64,000 bases of DNA from an uncultured Rhodopila sp. (lineage in GTDB: Bacteria > Pseudomonadota > Alphaproteobacteria > Acetobacterales > Acetobacteraceae). The stretch is taken from the NCBI GenBank assembly GCA_903932145.1, contig CAIZFE010000053.1, positions 1 through 64,000 of the forward strand. The letters are read 5' to 3'. Each line of letters opens with the position of its first letter. Position 1 is the first letter of the stretch. Shown piece after piece: positions 7,626-17,267 of the stretch. The notes beneath the pieces were generated by a model. The model was not told where the DNA came from, did no database searches, and saw only the letters and a list, made by a program, of their open reading frames with translations. The translations under genes and the position numbers were made by a program.

Positions 7626-9230
7626 ATGCATCGGCTGATCGCACTGTTGTTGTTGATGACTCTGATGCTTCCGGCATCGCATGCCAAAGCGGACGATGCC
7701 TACGAAGAAATCGCCGCCTCTGCCCAGTCTATTTCCGCCGCCAATTTCGATTCGGTTCGCCGCGGTATCGAGGAACTCGCCGTGTCGGACGATCCGCGTG
7801 CCGCCGTGGTGATCGGGGCGTTGAACGACAGTCTGCTGTTCGCGAATGAGGACCATACGCTGGTCATTCAGCAGCCGGATGGCACCTATGTCGACGCCCG
7901 CACCGGCTCGCCGCTTCCCGACCTTACCGATGACGACGTGAAGTCGGTCCGTGTCAACAACGCCGTTCGCAGCGCGATCGATGCCGCGCTCGGTAGTCTG
8001 CAACTCTTTGCAGCGGATGCGCCGAAACGGCTACAGGCGGCCTCGGCGGTGTTCACGTCACATGACCCGGCCGCGCTGCCGGCTTTGGACAAGGCGCTGG
8101 CGAAGGAAACCAATGCCGATGTGAAGCGGCGGATGGAGCAAGCGAAGGCCGCGGCGCTGCTGTATTCTCCCGATGCCGGTCAATCCGATAAGCTGGCGGC
8201 GGTCGCGACCCTGAAGGCACGCGGCGACCAGGACGCACGCAGTGTGCTTTCGACGCTGGCCGGTGAAACCGGACCCGTCGCCGAGGCCGCGGGCGCGGCA
8301 GTCGTTTCCATCGACCGCGTCCTGCAAATCTGGAGCCTCGCCCAAAGCGTTTATTACGGCGTCAGCCTGGGGTCGGTCCTGCTTCTGGCGGCGGCCGGTC
8401 TGGCGATTACCTTCGGTGTCATGGGCGTCATCAACATGGCCCACGGCGAGATGGTCATGATCGGTGCCTATACGACCTTCGTCGTGCAACAACTGATGCA
8501 CACGTATCTGCCGTCTCTGTATGACATCAGCCTGCTGATCGCCATTCCGATGGCGTTTCTGGTCTCCGGCGGCATCGGCGTCGCTGTCGAGCGCAGCCTG
8601 ATCCGCTGGCTGTACGGAAGGCCGCTGGAAACCTTGCTCGCGACCTGGGGCCTTTCGCTGGTGTTGCAGCAGGTGGTCCGGTCGTTGTTCGGCGCCAACA
8701 ACCGTGACGTCGATACCCCGGGTTGGATGAGCGGAGCCTTCCAGTTAGGCGGCCTGAACCTGACCTGGAACCGCATGTATATCATTGTCTTCGCGTTCCT
8801 GGTGGTCGCCGCTTTGATGGCCGCCCTGCGCTACACGCCGCTCGGCTTACGGATGCGGGCGGTGACGCAGAACCGCAGGATGGCCGCCGCGATGGGTATC
8901 CGCACGCCCTGGATCGATGCGCTGACGTTCGGACTTGGTTCGGGCGTCGCCGGCATCGCCGGTGTGGCGCTGTCGCAAATCGACAACGTGTCGCCCAATC
9001 TCGGGCAGGGCTACATCATCGACAGCTTCATGGTCGTCGTGTTCGGCGGCGTCGGCAATCTGTGGGGCACGACATTGGGAGCGCTGACCCTGGGTATCGT
9101 CAACAAGTTCCTGGAGCCGATCGCCGGCGCGGTGCTTGGCAAAATCGTTGTGCTGGTCTTGCTGATCCTGTTCGTGCAGCGAAATCCGCGCGGCATGTTC
9201 CCGCTTAAGGGACGGGCGGTGGAAACATGA
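7626..9230 (+). CDS. urtB: Urea ABC transporter permease UrtB
   Basis: Inner-membrane permease of 534 residues. Residues 1-22 are a signal peptide and about 23-230 form the soluble periplasmic domain usual for proteobacterial UrtB. From about residue 240 the LivH-type permease follows, with about eight membrane helices; landmarks are GVMGVINMAHGEMVMIGAY and GVGNLWGTTLGA. With UrtC it forms the membrane channel for urea. Its stop overlaps the urtC start by 4 bp (ATGA), indicating translational coupling. Confidence 0.93.
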   Translation: MHRLIALLLLMTLMLPASHAKADDAYEEIAASAQSISAANFDSVRRGIEELAVSDDPRAAVVIGALNDSLLFANEDHTLVIQQPDGTYVDARTGSPLPDLTDDDVKSVRVNNAVRSAIDAALGSLQLFAADAPKRLQAASAVFTSHDPAALPALDKALAKETNADVKRRMEQAKAAALLYSPDAGQSDKLAAVATLKARGDQDARSVLSTLAGETGPVAEAAGAAVVSIDRVLQIWSLAQSVYYGVSLGSVLLLAAAGLAITFGVMGVINMAHGEMVMIGAYTTFVVQQLMHTYLPSLYDISLLIAIPMAFLVSGGIGVAVERSLIRWLYGRPLETLLATWGLSLVLQQVVRSLFGANNRDVDTPGWMSGAFQLGGLNLTWNRMYIIVFAFLVVAALMAALRYTPLGLRMRAVTQNRRMAAAMGIRTPWIDALTFGLGSGVAGIAGVALSQIDNVSPNLGQGYIIDSFMVVVFGGVGNLWGTTLGALTLGIVNKFLEPIAGAVLGKIVVLVLLILFVQRNPRGMFPLKGRAVET

Positions 9231-10345
9231 AACTCGATCGCACCAGTTTTCTCACGATCACCGGCGTCCTTGGTTTGGCACTGGTGCTCGCCGTGCTGAA
9301 CCAGGTGACGGCCGTCGGTTCGGCGTTGCACGTTCCTACCTATGTGTTGGCGCTCACCGGCAAGTATCTGTGCTTCGCGATGCTGGCACTCGCTGTCGAT
9401 CTGGTCTGGGGGTTTGCCGGTATTCTCTCGCTGGGTCACGCCGCGTTCTTCGCGTTGGGTGGCTATGCGATGGGCATGTATCTGATGCGCCAGATCGGCA
9501 CCCGAGGCGTCTATGGCAATCCAAATCTGCCGGACTTCATGGTGTTCCTGGGCTGGAAAGAACTGCCCTGGTATTGGTACGGCTTCGAATGGTTTGGCTT
9601 CGCCATGCTGATGGCGATCCTGGTGCCGGCGGTGCTGGCCGGCGTGTTCGGATGGCTGGCATTCCGGTCGCGGGTTACCGGGGTTTACCTGTCGATTATC
9701 ACGCAGGCGCTGACCTATGCGCTGTTGTTGGCGTTCTTCCGCAACGACATGGGCTTCGGCGGCAACAACGGGATGACTGATTTCAAGGACATTTTGGGGT
9801 TCAACGTCCAGGCGGATTCGACGCGGTCTGCTCTGTTGGTCGTTTCGGCGCTGTTGTTATGCGGGCAGTTCTTGTTGGCTCGCTTCGTCGTGGACTCACG
9901 TTTCGGTAAAATCCTGATCGCGGTGCGGGATACCGAAAGCCGCACGCGGTTTCTTGGCTATCGGCCGGAATCCTACAAACTCGTCGTGTGGGTCTTGTCG
10001 GCGGTGATGGCCGGCATTGGCGGCGCGCTGTATGTGCCTCAGGTCGGCATCATCAATCCGAGTGAATTCGCGCCGGGCAATTCGATCGAGGCGGTGATCT
10101 GGGTGGCCGTCGGCGGTCGTGGCACGCTGGTTGGCGCGATCCTGGGTGCGATCCTGGTGAACTTCGGCAAGACCTGGTTCACCGGGGCGCTACCGGAAGT
10201 CTGGCTGTATGCGCTGGGCGCCATGTTCATATTCGTAACGTTGTTCCTGCCCCGTGGTGTCATGGGTCTGTTCCGGGCGAGGACGGCAAAGGAGCCGGAA
10301 CCGGAACCTCCCACGGTCGCGGCAGCGCATGAGGTGACGGGATGA
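9227..10345 (+). CDS. urtC: Urea ABC transporter permease UrtC
   Basis: LivM-type inner-membrane permease of 372 residues with about ten hydrophobic segments. The signature GFAGILSLGHAAFFALGGYAMG lies in the N-terminal half, and AVGGRGTLVGAILGA near the cytoplasmic coupling region. It pairs with UrtB to form the urea channel. It starts inside the urtB stop codon and its own stop overlaps urtD by 4 bp, so the translated block is continuous. Confidence 0.93.
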   Translation: MKLDRTSFLTITGVLGLALVLAVLNQVTAVGSALHVPTYVLALTGKYLCFAMLALAVDLVWGFAGILSLGHAAFFALGGYAMGMYLMRQIGTRGVYGNPNLPDFMVFLGWKELPWYWYGFEWFGFAMLMAILVPAVLAGVFGWLAFRSRVTGVYLSIITQALTYALLLAFFRNDMGFGGNNGMTDFKDILGFNVQADSTRSALLVVSALLLCGQFLLARFVVDSRFGKILIAVRDTESRTRFLGYRPESYKLVVWVLSAVMAGIGGALYVPQVGIINPSEFAPGNSIEAVIWVAVGGRGTLVGAILGAILVNFGKTWFTGALPEVWLYALGAMFIFVTLFLPRGVMGLFRARTAKEPEPEPPTVAAAHEVTG

Positions 10346-11088
10346 GTGACGCCGACACGCTGCTTTACCTGGATGGCGTCACCGTCACGTTCGACGGATT
10401 CCGAGCGCTGAACGCTTTGTCGCTGGTGTTGAACGAAGGCGAGATGCGGGCGGTGATTGGCCCGAATGGCGCCGGCAAGACCACCATGATGGACGTCATC
10501 ACCGGCAAAACCCGGCCGGATACCGGCAAGGTCGTGTTCTCCACAGGCACCGACCTGACCAAGCTGGACGAGCCGGCGATCGCCTCCCTGGGCATTGGCC
10601 GCAAGTTTCAGAAGCCGACGGTGTTTGAGCCACACACGGTTTGGGACAATCTTCTGTTGGCATTGGCCGGTGATCGTAGCCCTCGCTTCAGCATGTTTGC
10701 CCGCGAGACCGCCGAGGAAAAGCGACGCATCGAATCGATCCTGGAAACGACGCGTCTGACTGATCAGCGCTACCGGCGTTCGGCGGACCTGTCGCACGGC
10801 CAGAAGCAGTGGCTGGAGATCGGCATGCTGCTGGCTCAGGAGCCGCAATTGCTGCTGGTCGATGAACCGGTGGCCGGTATGACCGATGCTGAAACCGAAC
10901 AGACAGCCGAATTGCTGCGTGAAATTAACAAGACCCGCAGCGTCGTTGTTGTCGAGCACGACATGGCTTTTGTCCGTGCGCTGGGGGTGAAGGTTACGGT
11001 TCTGCACGAAGGATCGGTGTTGTCGGAGGGGTCGATCGACTTTGTCAGCGATGACCCAAAGGTCATCGAAGTGTATTTGGGGCGCTGA
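10342..11088 (+). CDS. urtD: Urea ABC transporter ATPase UrtD
   Basis: LivG-type ATP-binding subunit of 248 residues that powers urea import from the cytoplasmic face. Walker A is GPNGAGKTT (about residues 39-47). The ABC signature is degenerate but recognisable (LSHGQKQWLEIGMLLA), and Walker B is LLLVDEPVAGM, followed by the switch histidine in VVVEHDM. UrtD and UrtE are expected to form a heterodimer. The stop overlaps the urtE start by one base (TGATG). Confidence 0.93.
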   Translation: MSDADTLLYLDGVTVTFDGFRALNALSLVLNEGEMRAVIGPNGAGKTTMMDVITGKTRPDTGKVVFSTGTDLTKLDEPAIASLGIGRKFQKPTVFEPHTVWDNLLLALAGDRSPRFSMFARETAEEKRRIESILETTRLTDQRYRRSADLSHGQKQWLEIGMLLAQEPQLLLVDEPVAGMTDAETEQTAELLREINKTRSVVVVEHDMAFVRALGVKVTVLHEGSVLSEGSIDFVSDDPKVIEVYLGR

Positions 11089-11783
11089 TGCTGGAAGTCG
11101 AAAAAGTCGATCTGCATTACGGCGCCGCTATCGCGCTGCGGCAGGTCTCCATTACCGTCAACGTCGGCGCGGTCACTTGCCTGCTTGGGCGCAACGGTGT
11201 CGGCAAGACGTCCATGTTGCGGGCCATCGTGGGCGCGCATCCGATCTCGGCCGGTTCGATCCGGTGGGAGGGCGAGAATATCACCAAGCTGCCGATGTAT
11301 GATCGGGCAAAGCGGGGAATCGCCTGGGTGCCGCAGGGACGCGACATCTTTCCGTTGCTGACCGTGAAAGAAAATCTGGAAACCGGCTTTGCCGTCTTGC
11401 CGCGTGGCCAGCGCAAAGTACCGGACGAAATCTTCGACCTTTTCCCCGTGCTGAAAACGATGCTCGGGCGGCGCGGCGGCGACTTGTCCGGCGGCCAACA
11501 GCAGCAACTGTCCATCGCGCGTGCCCTGGTCATGAAGCCCCGGTTGATTGTGCTGGATGAACCGACCGAGGGCATCCAACCCAGCATCATCAAGGATATC
11601 GGGCGCGTGATCGCCCTGTTGCGGTCGCGCGGCGATATGGCCATCCTGCTGGTCGAACAGTATTTCGATTTCGCCCGCGAATTGGCCCAAACCATGGTGG
11701 TGATGGATCGCGGCGACATCGTGCTGTCCGGACGGCGAGAGGACCTCGACGAAGCTGATGTACGACGGCGCCTGTCTGTCTGA
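11088..11783 (+). CDS. urtE: Urea ABC transporter ATPase UrtE
   Basis: LivF-type ATPase of 231 residues, partner of UrtD. Walker A reads GRNGVGKTS (about residues 35-43), the signature LSGGQQQQLSIARALV and Walker B LIVLDEPTEGIQPS; the switch region is LLVEQYFDFA. GRNGVGKTS and EPTEGIQPS are typical for UrtE rather than generic LivF. The gene overlaps ureD by 26 bp, which physically and probably translationally joins urea uptake to urea hydrolysis. Confidence 0.93.
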   Translation: MLEVEKVDLHYGAAIALRQVSITVNVGAVTCLLGRNGVGKTSMLRAIVGAHPISAGSIRWEGENITKLPMYDRAKRGIAWVPQGRDIFPLLTVKENLETGFAVLPRGQRKVPDEIFDLFPVLKTMLGRRGGDLSGGQQQQLSIARALVMKPRLIVLDEPTEGIQPSIIKDIGRVIALLRSRGDMAILLVEQYFDFARELAQTMVVMDRGDIVLSGRREDLDEADVRRRLSV

Positions 11784-12597
11784 ACCAACCCGGCTGCAAC
11801 GCGCGGTTGGAGAATTGCGCGTTACGGTCAAGCGGTTCGGTTCGGAGACGGTGCTGGATGAACTGCGTCAGGTCGGGTGCCTGAAGGCCAGATTTCCGAG
11901 ATGCATCGTTCCCGGCTGGAAGGATGTCGTCATGTTGAACACCGGCGGCGGCGTGGCCGGTGGCGATCGGCTGGATCTATCGATCGGAGTAGGCGAGGGC
12001 GGTCAGGCCACCATCGCCGCGCAGGCAGCGGAACGATTCTATCGGGCGCGAACATCTGACGCGCCGTCGCGGGTGCGGACCCGTTTGACGGTGGCGGCCG
12101 GCGCCGCGCTGGAATGGTTGCCGCAAGAAACCATCCTGTTCGATCGTTGCGCCCTGGATCGACGGTTGGACGTCGATCTGGCCCCCGACGCGCGTTTCCT
12201 GGGTGTCGAGACCGTCGTGTTCGGCCGCACCGCGATGGGTGAGCGCGTCCAGCAAGGTTGGCTGCGCGATTTAATCCGCGTGCGGCGCGGTGGCGAATTG
12301 CTGCTGCACGACGCGATCCGGTTGGATGGCGAGATCGATGCGGCTCTGCAGCGCCCCGCCGTGGGTGGTGGTGCTCGGGTGGTCGCGACGTTGGCATACG
12401 CGGCCCCGGATGCCGGCGATAAACTGGAGGCCGTGCGAACTGCGTTCGGTGCGGCCGAAGCCGGGGCGAGCGTCTGGAACGGAATGCTGATTGCGCGTAT
12501 CCTGGGCGCCGATAGTGCATCGGTGCGGGGCACCGTAGTTGCTGTATTGGCAATATTACGCGACGCTCGGCCATTGCCGCGCGTATGGCTGTGTTAA
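11758..12597 (+). CDS. ureD: Urease accessory protein UreD
   Basis: Chaperone of 279 residues that binds apo-urease with UreF and UreG so that nickel and CO2 can be placed in the UreC active site. Family landmarks: LKARFPR followed by [14 protein letters not shown] in the first third, then [13 protein letters not shown]. Length is normal for UreD. The start at 11758 lies inside urtE, and the following ureA begins 13 bp after the stop. Confidence 0.92.
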   Translation: MYDGACLSEPTRLQRAVGELRVTVKRFGSETVLDELRQVGCLKARFPRCIVPGWKDVVMLNTGGGVAGGDRLDLSIGVGEGGQATIAAQAAERFYRARTSDAPSRVRTRLTVAAGAALEWLPQETILFDRCALDRRLDVDLAPDARFLGVETVVFGRTAMGERVQQGWLRDLIRVRRGGELLLHDAIRLDGEIDAALQRPAVGGGARVVATLAYAAPDAGDKLEAVRTAFGAAEAGASVWNGMLIARILGADSASVRGTVVAVLAILRDARPLPRVWLC

Positions 12598-12610
12598 TGG
12601 GACGACCGGA

Positions 12611-12913
12611 ATGAATTTGACTCCGCGAGAGAAAGACAAGCTGCTGATTTCAATGGCCGCGATCGTGGCGCGACGCCGGCTGGAACGCGGCGTGAAGCTG
12701 AACCATCCGGAAGCCGTCGCCCTGATCACGGATTTCGTCGTCGAGGGGGCCAGGGACGGCCGAACCGTCGCCGACCTGATGGAGGCGGGCGCGAAAGTCC
12801 TGACCCGAGACCAAGTAATGCCGGGCATTTCCGAAATGATCCACGACGTGCAGGTAGAGGCGACGTTTCCGGACGGAACCAAGCTGGTCACCGTGCATGA
12901 ACCGATCCGGTAG
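12611..12913 (+). CDS. ureA: Urease gamma subunit
   Basis: Structural subunit of nickel urease, 100 residues, the standard gamma length. It begins [13 protein letters not shown], and the family motif [11 protein letters not shown] and the segment [24 protein letters not shown] are present. The frame continues upstream but the ATG at 12611 is the canonical start. Separate ureA and ureB genes (not the fused form of Helicobacter) agree with a proteobacterial three-subunit enzyme. Confidence 0.95.
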   Translation: MNLTPREKDKLLISMAAIVARRRLERGVKLNHPEAVALITDFVVEGARDGRTVADLMEAGAKVLTRDQVMPGISEMIHDVQVEATFPDGTKLVTVHEPIR

Positions 12914-12924
12914 GGAGATAAAAA

Positions 12925-13233
12925 ATGATCCCCGGTGAACTCCTCCCCGAACCAGGCGAGATCGAACTGAACGTCGGCTTGCCGCGTTCGGTGCTAACAG
13001 TAGCCAACACCGGCGACCGGCCGATCCAGGTCGGCAGCCACTACCATTTCGCCGAAACCAACGCCGCGCTGTCGTTCGACCGCGGCGTCGCCAAGGGCCA
13101 GCGCCTGGACATCGCCGCCGGCACCGCTGTGCGCTTCGAACCGGGGCAAACCCGAGAGGTGACGCTGGTGCCGTATCGCGGCATCCGCGCTGTCTATGGG
13201 TTTCGCGGCGACGTCATGGGAGCACTCGACTAA
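12925..13233 (+). CDS. ureB: Urease beta subunit
   Basis: Structural subunit of 102 residues, opening [37 protein letters not shown] is the family signature, and the C-terminal [10 protein letters not shown] is intact. A GGGAG ribosome-binding site (12913-12917) precedes the ATG. The stop shares one base with the ureC ATG (TAATG), giving tight coupling. Confidence 0.95.
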   Translation: MIPGELLPEPGEIELNVGLPRSVLTVANTGDRPIQVGSHYHFAETNAALSFDRGVAKGQRLDIAAGTAVRFEPGQTREVTLVPYRGIRAVYGFRGDVMGALD

Positions 13234-14942
13234 TGGCCCGCATCACCCGTGCTGCCTATGCCGACATGTTTGGCCCAACCACCGGCGACCGCGTGCGGCT
13301 GGCCGACACCGACCTGATCGTTGAGGTGGAGAAAGATTTCACCATCTACGGTGAGGAAGTAAAATTCGGCGGTGGCAAAGTCATCCGCGACGGGATGGGT
13401 CAGTCCCAATATTCGCAGGCTCAGGGAGCGGTCGATACGGTCATCACCAATGCGCTGATCATCGACCATTGGGGGATTGTCAAAGCCGACGTCGCGATCA
13501 CCAACGGCCGCATCGCCAGGATCGGCAAGGCTGGTAATCCCGACGTTCAACCCGGCGTCGATATCATCATCGGCCCGGGCACGGAGATCATTGCCGGAGA
13601 AGGCAAGATCCTGACCGCCGGTGGAATCGACAGCCATATTCATTTCATCTGTCCACAACAGGTGGACGACGCCATCGCCGCCGGAATGACCACACTGGTC
13701 GGTGGCGGCACCGGACCCGCGACCGGCACGGCCGCGACGACCTGCACGCCCGGCCCCTGGCATCTCGCCCGCATGTTACAGGCGGCCGAGGGACTGCCGG
13801 TCAACATCGCTTTCGCCGGGAAGGGCAATGCTTCTCAGCCGCAGGCACTGGAAGAAATGCTGCGCGCCGGGGCGTCTTGCCTGAAGCTGCACGAGGATTG
13901 GGGCACCACGCCTGCCGCGATCGACAACTGCCTTTCCGTCGCGGATCGTTTCGACGTTCAGGTGATGATCCACACGGATACGTTGAACGAGTCCGGTTTC
14001 GTCGAAGACACCATCGCCGCCTTTCAGGGCCGCACCATCCACGCCTTCCATACCGAGGGTGCCGGCGGCGGCCACGCCCCTGATATTATCAGGGTCGCCG
14101 GTCTGCCAAACGTGCTGCCCAGCTCCACCAATCCCACGCGGCCGTACACAGCCAATACGCTGGACGAACATCTCGACATGTTGATGGTCTGCCATCATTT
14201 GGACAGTTCCATCCCCGAGGACGTTGCGTTCGCCGAAAGCCGCATCCGCAAGGAAACCATCGCCGCCGAGGACATCCTGCACGACCTGGGCGCGCTTTCG
14301 ATGATGTCGTCCGACAGTCAGGCCATGGGGCGCGTCGGAGAGGTGATCATCCGGACCTGGCAGACCGCCCACAAGATGAAGACCCAGCGCGGTTGTTTGC
14401 CCGGCGACACCGATCGAAACGACAATGCTCGAGTCAAGCGCTACATCGCGAAATACACCATCAATCCCGCGATTGCTCAGGGTTTTGCCAATGAAATCGG
14501 CTCGATCGCCGTCGGAAAATTGGCCGATCTGGTGCTGTGGTCGCCCGCGTTTTTTGGCGTGAAGCCCGATTTGGTCATCAAAGGCGGATCGATCGCCTGC
14601 GCCCCGATGGGCGATCCCAACGCCTCCATTCCGACGCCGCAGCCGGTTCATTACCGCCCGATGTTTGGCGCGATCGGCCGAGCCATGGCTGCAAGCTGCA
14701 TCACCTTCGTTTCGGGTGCCGCGATCGATGCCGACCTTGGCCGGGCACTCGGTTTGCAACGCAGGCTGGCGGCGGTATCGAATACGCGCGGCCAGATCGG
14801 CAAGAGATCGATGATTCACAACGATGCCACCCCGGTCATTGAGGTCGATGCTGAAACTTACGAGGTCCGAGCGGACGGCGTGCTGCTGACCTGCGAACCG
14901 GCGACGATTCTGCCGATGGCGCAGCGGTATTTCCTGTTCTGA
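13233..14942 (+). CDS. ureC: Urease alpha (catalytic) subunit
   Basis: Cytoplasmic amidohydrolase that splits urea to ammonia and carbamate at a dinuclear nickel site. It has 569 residues, full length. All active-site residues are visible: nickel ligands His135 and His137 ([10 protein letters not shown]), the carbamylated Lys218 (CLKLHEDWG), His247 (MIHTDT), His273 ([11 protein letters not shown]) and Asp361 ([10 protein letters not shown]). The mobile-flap Cys320/His321 (MVCHHLD) is also intact. The enzyme should therefore be functional. It sits between the other structural genes and the maturation genes ureEFG. Confidence 0.97.
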   Translation: MARITRAAYADMFGPTTGDRVRLADTDLIVEVEKDFTIYGEEVKFGGGKVIRDGMGQSQYSQAQGAVDTVITNALIIDHWGIVKADVAITNGRIARIGKAGNPDVQPGVDIIIGPGTEIIAGEGKILTAGGIDSHIHFICPQQVDDAIAAGMTTLVGGGTGPATGTAATTCTPGPWHLARMLQAAEGLPVNIAFAGKGNASQPQALEEMLRAGASCLKLHEDWGTTPAAIDNCLSVADRFDVQVMIHTDTLNESGFVEDTIAAFQGRTIHAFHTEGAGGGHAPDIIRVAGLPNVLPSSTNPTRPYTANTLDEHLDMLMVCHHLDSSIPEDVAFAESRIRKETIAAEDILHDLGALSMMSSDSQAMGRVGEVIIRTWQTAHKMKTQRGCLPGDTDRNDNARVKRYIAKYTINPAIAQGFANEIGSIAVGKLADLVLWSPAFFGVKPDLVIKGGSIACAPMGDPNASIPTPQPVHYRPMFGAIGRAMAASCITFVSGAAIDADLGRALGLQRRLAAVSNTRGQIGKRSMIHNDATPVIEVDAETYEVRADGVLLTCEPATILPMAQRYFLF

Positions 14943-14949
14943 AAGCGGT

Positions 14950-15429
14950 ATGATGACACTCGTAACGAAAATCCTGCCGGCTGGTAGCTGGAGTGCCGAG
15001 CAGGAGACAGATCGGGTCCTGATCGATTATGACCGGCGCTTCCGCCGCCGTATCGTTCTGACCACCCTGCTCGGATCGGACATCCTGATCGACCTGCCGC
15101 AGGCCGTGCGGCTGCGTGACGGCGACGGTCTGCTGACGCAAAAGGGCGTGGTCCGGGTTTGCGCGCAGGCCGAGGAACTGATGGAAATCCATGCCCATGA
15201 GGACGGTGACCTGATCCGCATCGCCTGGCATCTCGGCAACCGTCATCTGCCGGTACAGTTGCTGGAAGACCGTATTCGCATCCGAACAGACCATGTGATC
15301 GGGGAAATGGTCGAGGGCCTGGGCGGACATGTGGACCTGATCCAGGCCGCGTTCGATCCGGAGGCTGGCGCCTACGCGGGCGGCGGCCACTCTCACCAAC
15401 ACGACGATGATGACGACCATCACCACTGA
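14950..15429 (+). CDS. ureE: Urease nickel metallochaperone UreE
   Basis: Nickel carrier of about 159 residues that donates nickel to the UreD-UreF-UreG complex. The N-terminal UreE domain is followed by the conserved WHLGNRHLPVQ motif (about residues 96-106), whose histidine is the interface nickel ligand. The C-terminus is histidine/aspartate-rich (GGGHSHQHDDDDDHHH) and would bind additional nickel. Two adjacent ATGs (14950, 14953) could start the protein. The coding sequence of the His-rich tail overlaps alternative starts for ureF. Confidence 0.92.
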   Translation: MMTLVTKILPAGSWSAEQETDRVLIDYDRRFRRRIVLTTLLGSDILIDLPQAVRLRDGDGLLTQKGVVRVCAQAEELMEIHAHEDGDLIRIAWHLGNRHLPVQLLEDRIRIRTDHVIGEMVEGLGGHVDLIQAAFDPEAGAYAGGGHSHQHDDDDDHHH

Positions 15430-15442
15430 CAGCGACCAGATA

Positions 15443-16096
15443 ATGACGACCCTGCCAGCGTTGCTGCACCTGATGGCATGGCTGTCACCCGCGTTTCCCA
15501 CCGGCGGGTTCGCCTACTCGCACGGCCTGGAATGGGCCGTTGAAGCCGGCGACATCAAAGACGGTGACAGCCTGCGCGAATGGCTGACAGATGTCGTGAC
15601 AAACGGCTCGGGCCGCTCCGACACGATCCTGCTGCGACACGCCCATAGAGCCGTTTCTGATCCAGAGGCGCTGCGCGATATCGTTTCTCTGGCATCCGCC
15701 ATCGCCCCTGCAAGGGAACGCCGCGACGAAGCGCTCAATCAGGGGCGAGCGTTCCAACTCGCGGTGGCACCCTGGACCTCCACCCATCTGCCCGAGGACG
15801 CGCCCTACGCCGTTGCGGTCGGCGCCGCGGCCGGGTCGCAAAATATTTCGGAAGACGATACGGCCGTTGCCTATCTGCAAGCCTTTACCACCAGCCTCAT
15901 CTCCGCCGCCGTCCGCCTCGTGCCGCTGGGGCAAACCGCCGGATTGAAGGTTCTGGCGGCGCTCGAAACGACTATTCTGGCCACCGCGTCCGAAACAAAA
16001 ACCGCGACGCTCGACGATGTTGGCGGCTGCGCATTCCGATCCGACCTCGCCGCGATGCGGCATGAAACCCAATACACAAGGCTGTTCCGCTCATGA
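15443..16096 (+). CDS. ureF: Urease accessory protein UreF
   Basis: All-helical chaperone that with UreD forms the nickel tunnel into urease and controls the UreG GTPase. The start [30 protein letters not shown] matches family N-termini, which favours the ATG at 15443 (217 residues). An in-frame ATG at 15407, inside ureE, would add twelve residues. The [12 protein letters not shown] signature and the C-terminal [13 protein letters not shown] are both present. The stop overlaps the ureG start (ATGA). Confidence 0.92.
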   Translation: MTTLPALLHLMAWLSPAFPTGGFAYSHGLEWAVEAGDIKDGDSLREWLTDVVTNGSGRSDTILLRHAHRAVSDPEALRDIVSLASAIAPARERRDEALNQGRAFQLAVAPWTSTHLPEDAPYAVAVGAAAGSQNISEDDTAVAYLQAFTTSLISAAVRLVPLGQTAGLKVLAALETTILATASETKTATLDDVGGCAFRSDLAAMRHETQYTRLFRS

Positions 16097-16716
16097 ACAC
16101 ATCTCCGCACGGCCCCCTGCGCGTCGGTATCGGCGGCCCGGTCGGCACCGGCAAAACCGCGTTGATGGACGCATTGTGCAAGCATTTTCGCGACCATTAC
16201 GACATCGCCGCGATCACCAACGACATCTACACCAAGGAAGACGCGGAATTCCTGACACGCGCCGGATCGCTTCCGGTCGAGCGCATCATGGGCATCGAAA
16301 CCGGTGGCTGTCCGCACACCGCGATCCGCGAGGACGCCTCGATCAACCTCGCCGGCGTCGCGGACCTGCGCAAGAAATTCCCCAATCTCGACCTGATCCT
16401 GATCGAATCCGGTGGCGATAATTTGGCGGCAACTTTCAGTCCGGAACTGGCGGATCTGACGATCTACGTCATCGACGTTTCGGCCGGCGACAAAATCCCC
16501 CGCAAAGGCGGCCCGGGGATTATGCGCAGCGATATGCTCGTGATCAACAAGATCGATCTCGCCCCCTACGTCGGTGCCAGCCTGGAGGTCATGGACCGCG
16601 ATGCCAGGAAGATGCGCGGCGAGCGCCCGTTCGTGTTCGCCAATATCCGCGCCGGCAAAGGCGTTTCCGAGATTGCCGCCTTCATCGAAAAGCAAGGCGG
16701 CCTCCGCTCGGTCTAG
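16093..16716 (+). CDS. ureG: Urease accessory GTPase UreG
   Basis: SIMIBI-class GTPase of 207 residues that couples GTP hydrolysis to nickel insertion. The P-loop GPVGTGKT is at residues 15-22, the nickel-binding CPH motif at 73-75 ([13 protein letters not shown]), the switch segment at [17 protein letters not shown], and the guanine-specificity motif in VINKIDLAP. It is the last gene of the urease block; 54 bp separate it from the next gene. Confidence 0.95.
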   Translation: MNTSPHGPLRVGIGGPVGTGKTALMDALCKHFRDHYDIAAITNDIYTKEDAEFLTRAGSLPVERIMGIETGGCPHTAIREDASINLAGVADLRKKFPNLDLILIESGGDNLAATFSPELADLTIYVIDVSAGDKIPRKGGPGIMRSDMLVINKIDLAPYVGASLEVMDRDARKMRGERPFVFANIRAGKGVSEIAAFIEKQGGLRSV

Positions 16717-16770
16717 TCAAACGCCGCCGCTTGTCGGACACTCTCCAGACCAACGGGAGGGATGAAAAAC

Positions 16771-17157
16771 ATGGCCGACGAACTGCGCACCAAGGGCAAG
16801 GCAATGCGCCGCAAGCTGATGGGCGACGCCTATGCCGACAAGCTCGATAACGGGCTCTACAAGCACCCGATCATGGAGAAATTCGCCGCCTACACCCAGG
16901 AAGCGATCTTCGGCTCGCTGTGGACGCGGCCCGGCCTGGACCTGAAAACACGCGCGATGATCTGCGTGGTGTCCGACGCGGCGACCGGGCGTGATCCGGA
17001 ACTGAAACTGCATTTGCGTTTTGCCCTCAACCAAGGCTGGACCGAGGACGAATTGTCCGAGGCGCTGCTGCATCTGGCCGGTTACGTCGGGGCGCCGCTG
17101 GTGCGGGAAGCGTTGCTGACCGCGATCGAGACGTTCAAGGAAATCGCTGCCGAATAA
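16771..17157 (+). CDS. Carboxymuconolactone decarboxylase (AhpD-like) family protein
   Basis: Single-domain CMD-family protein of 128 residues. Family features are GSLWTRPGLDLKTRAMICVVSDAATGR and the later W(T)EDELSEALLHLAGYVGAPLVREAL. It lacks the CxxC of AhpD, so it resembles gamma-carboxymuconolactone decarboxylases, but no aromatic-pathway neighbours are present and the reaction is uncertain. The ribosome site GGGAGG (16755-16760) is one base from an ATG at 16762 and ten from the ATG at 16771, so the latter is chosen. It follows ureG closely and may share its transcript. Confidence 0.8.
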   Translation: MADELRTKGKAMRRKLMGDAYADKLDNGLYKHPIMEKFAAYTQEAIFGSLWTRPGLDLKTRAMICVVSDAATGRDPELKLHLRFALNQGWTEDELSEALLHLAGYVGAPLVREALLTAIETFKEIAAE

Positions 17158-17267
17158 AACAAGCCGAAGCCTGCTGCCCGCCGGGCGGCAGGCCCGCGAG
17201 ACGCCGGTTCAGGCATGGACAGGGGGCCGTCACCTGCTATGACCGCCCGGACGACAGGGTGACCAAC

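Noticed and set aside
13776-14819. Long open frame antisense to ureC
   Set aside because: It mirrors the high-GC codon pattern of ureC, has no family similarity and is fully inside a conserved gene. GC-rich DNA regularly gives such antisense frames.
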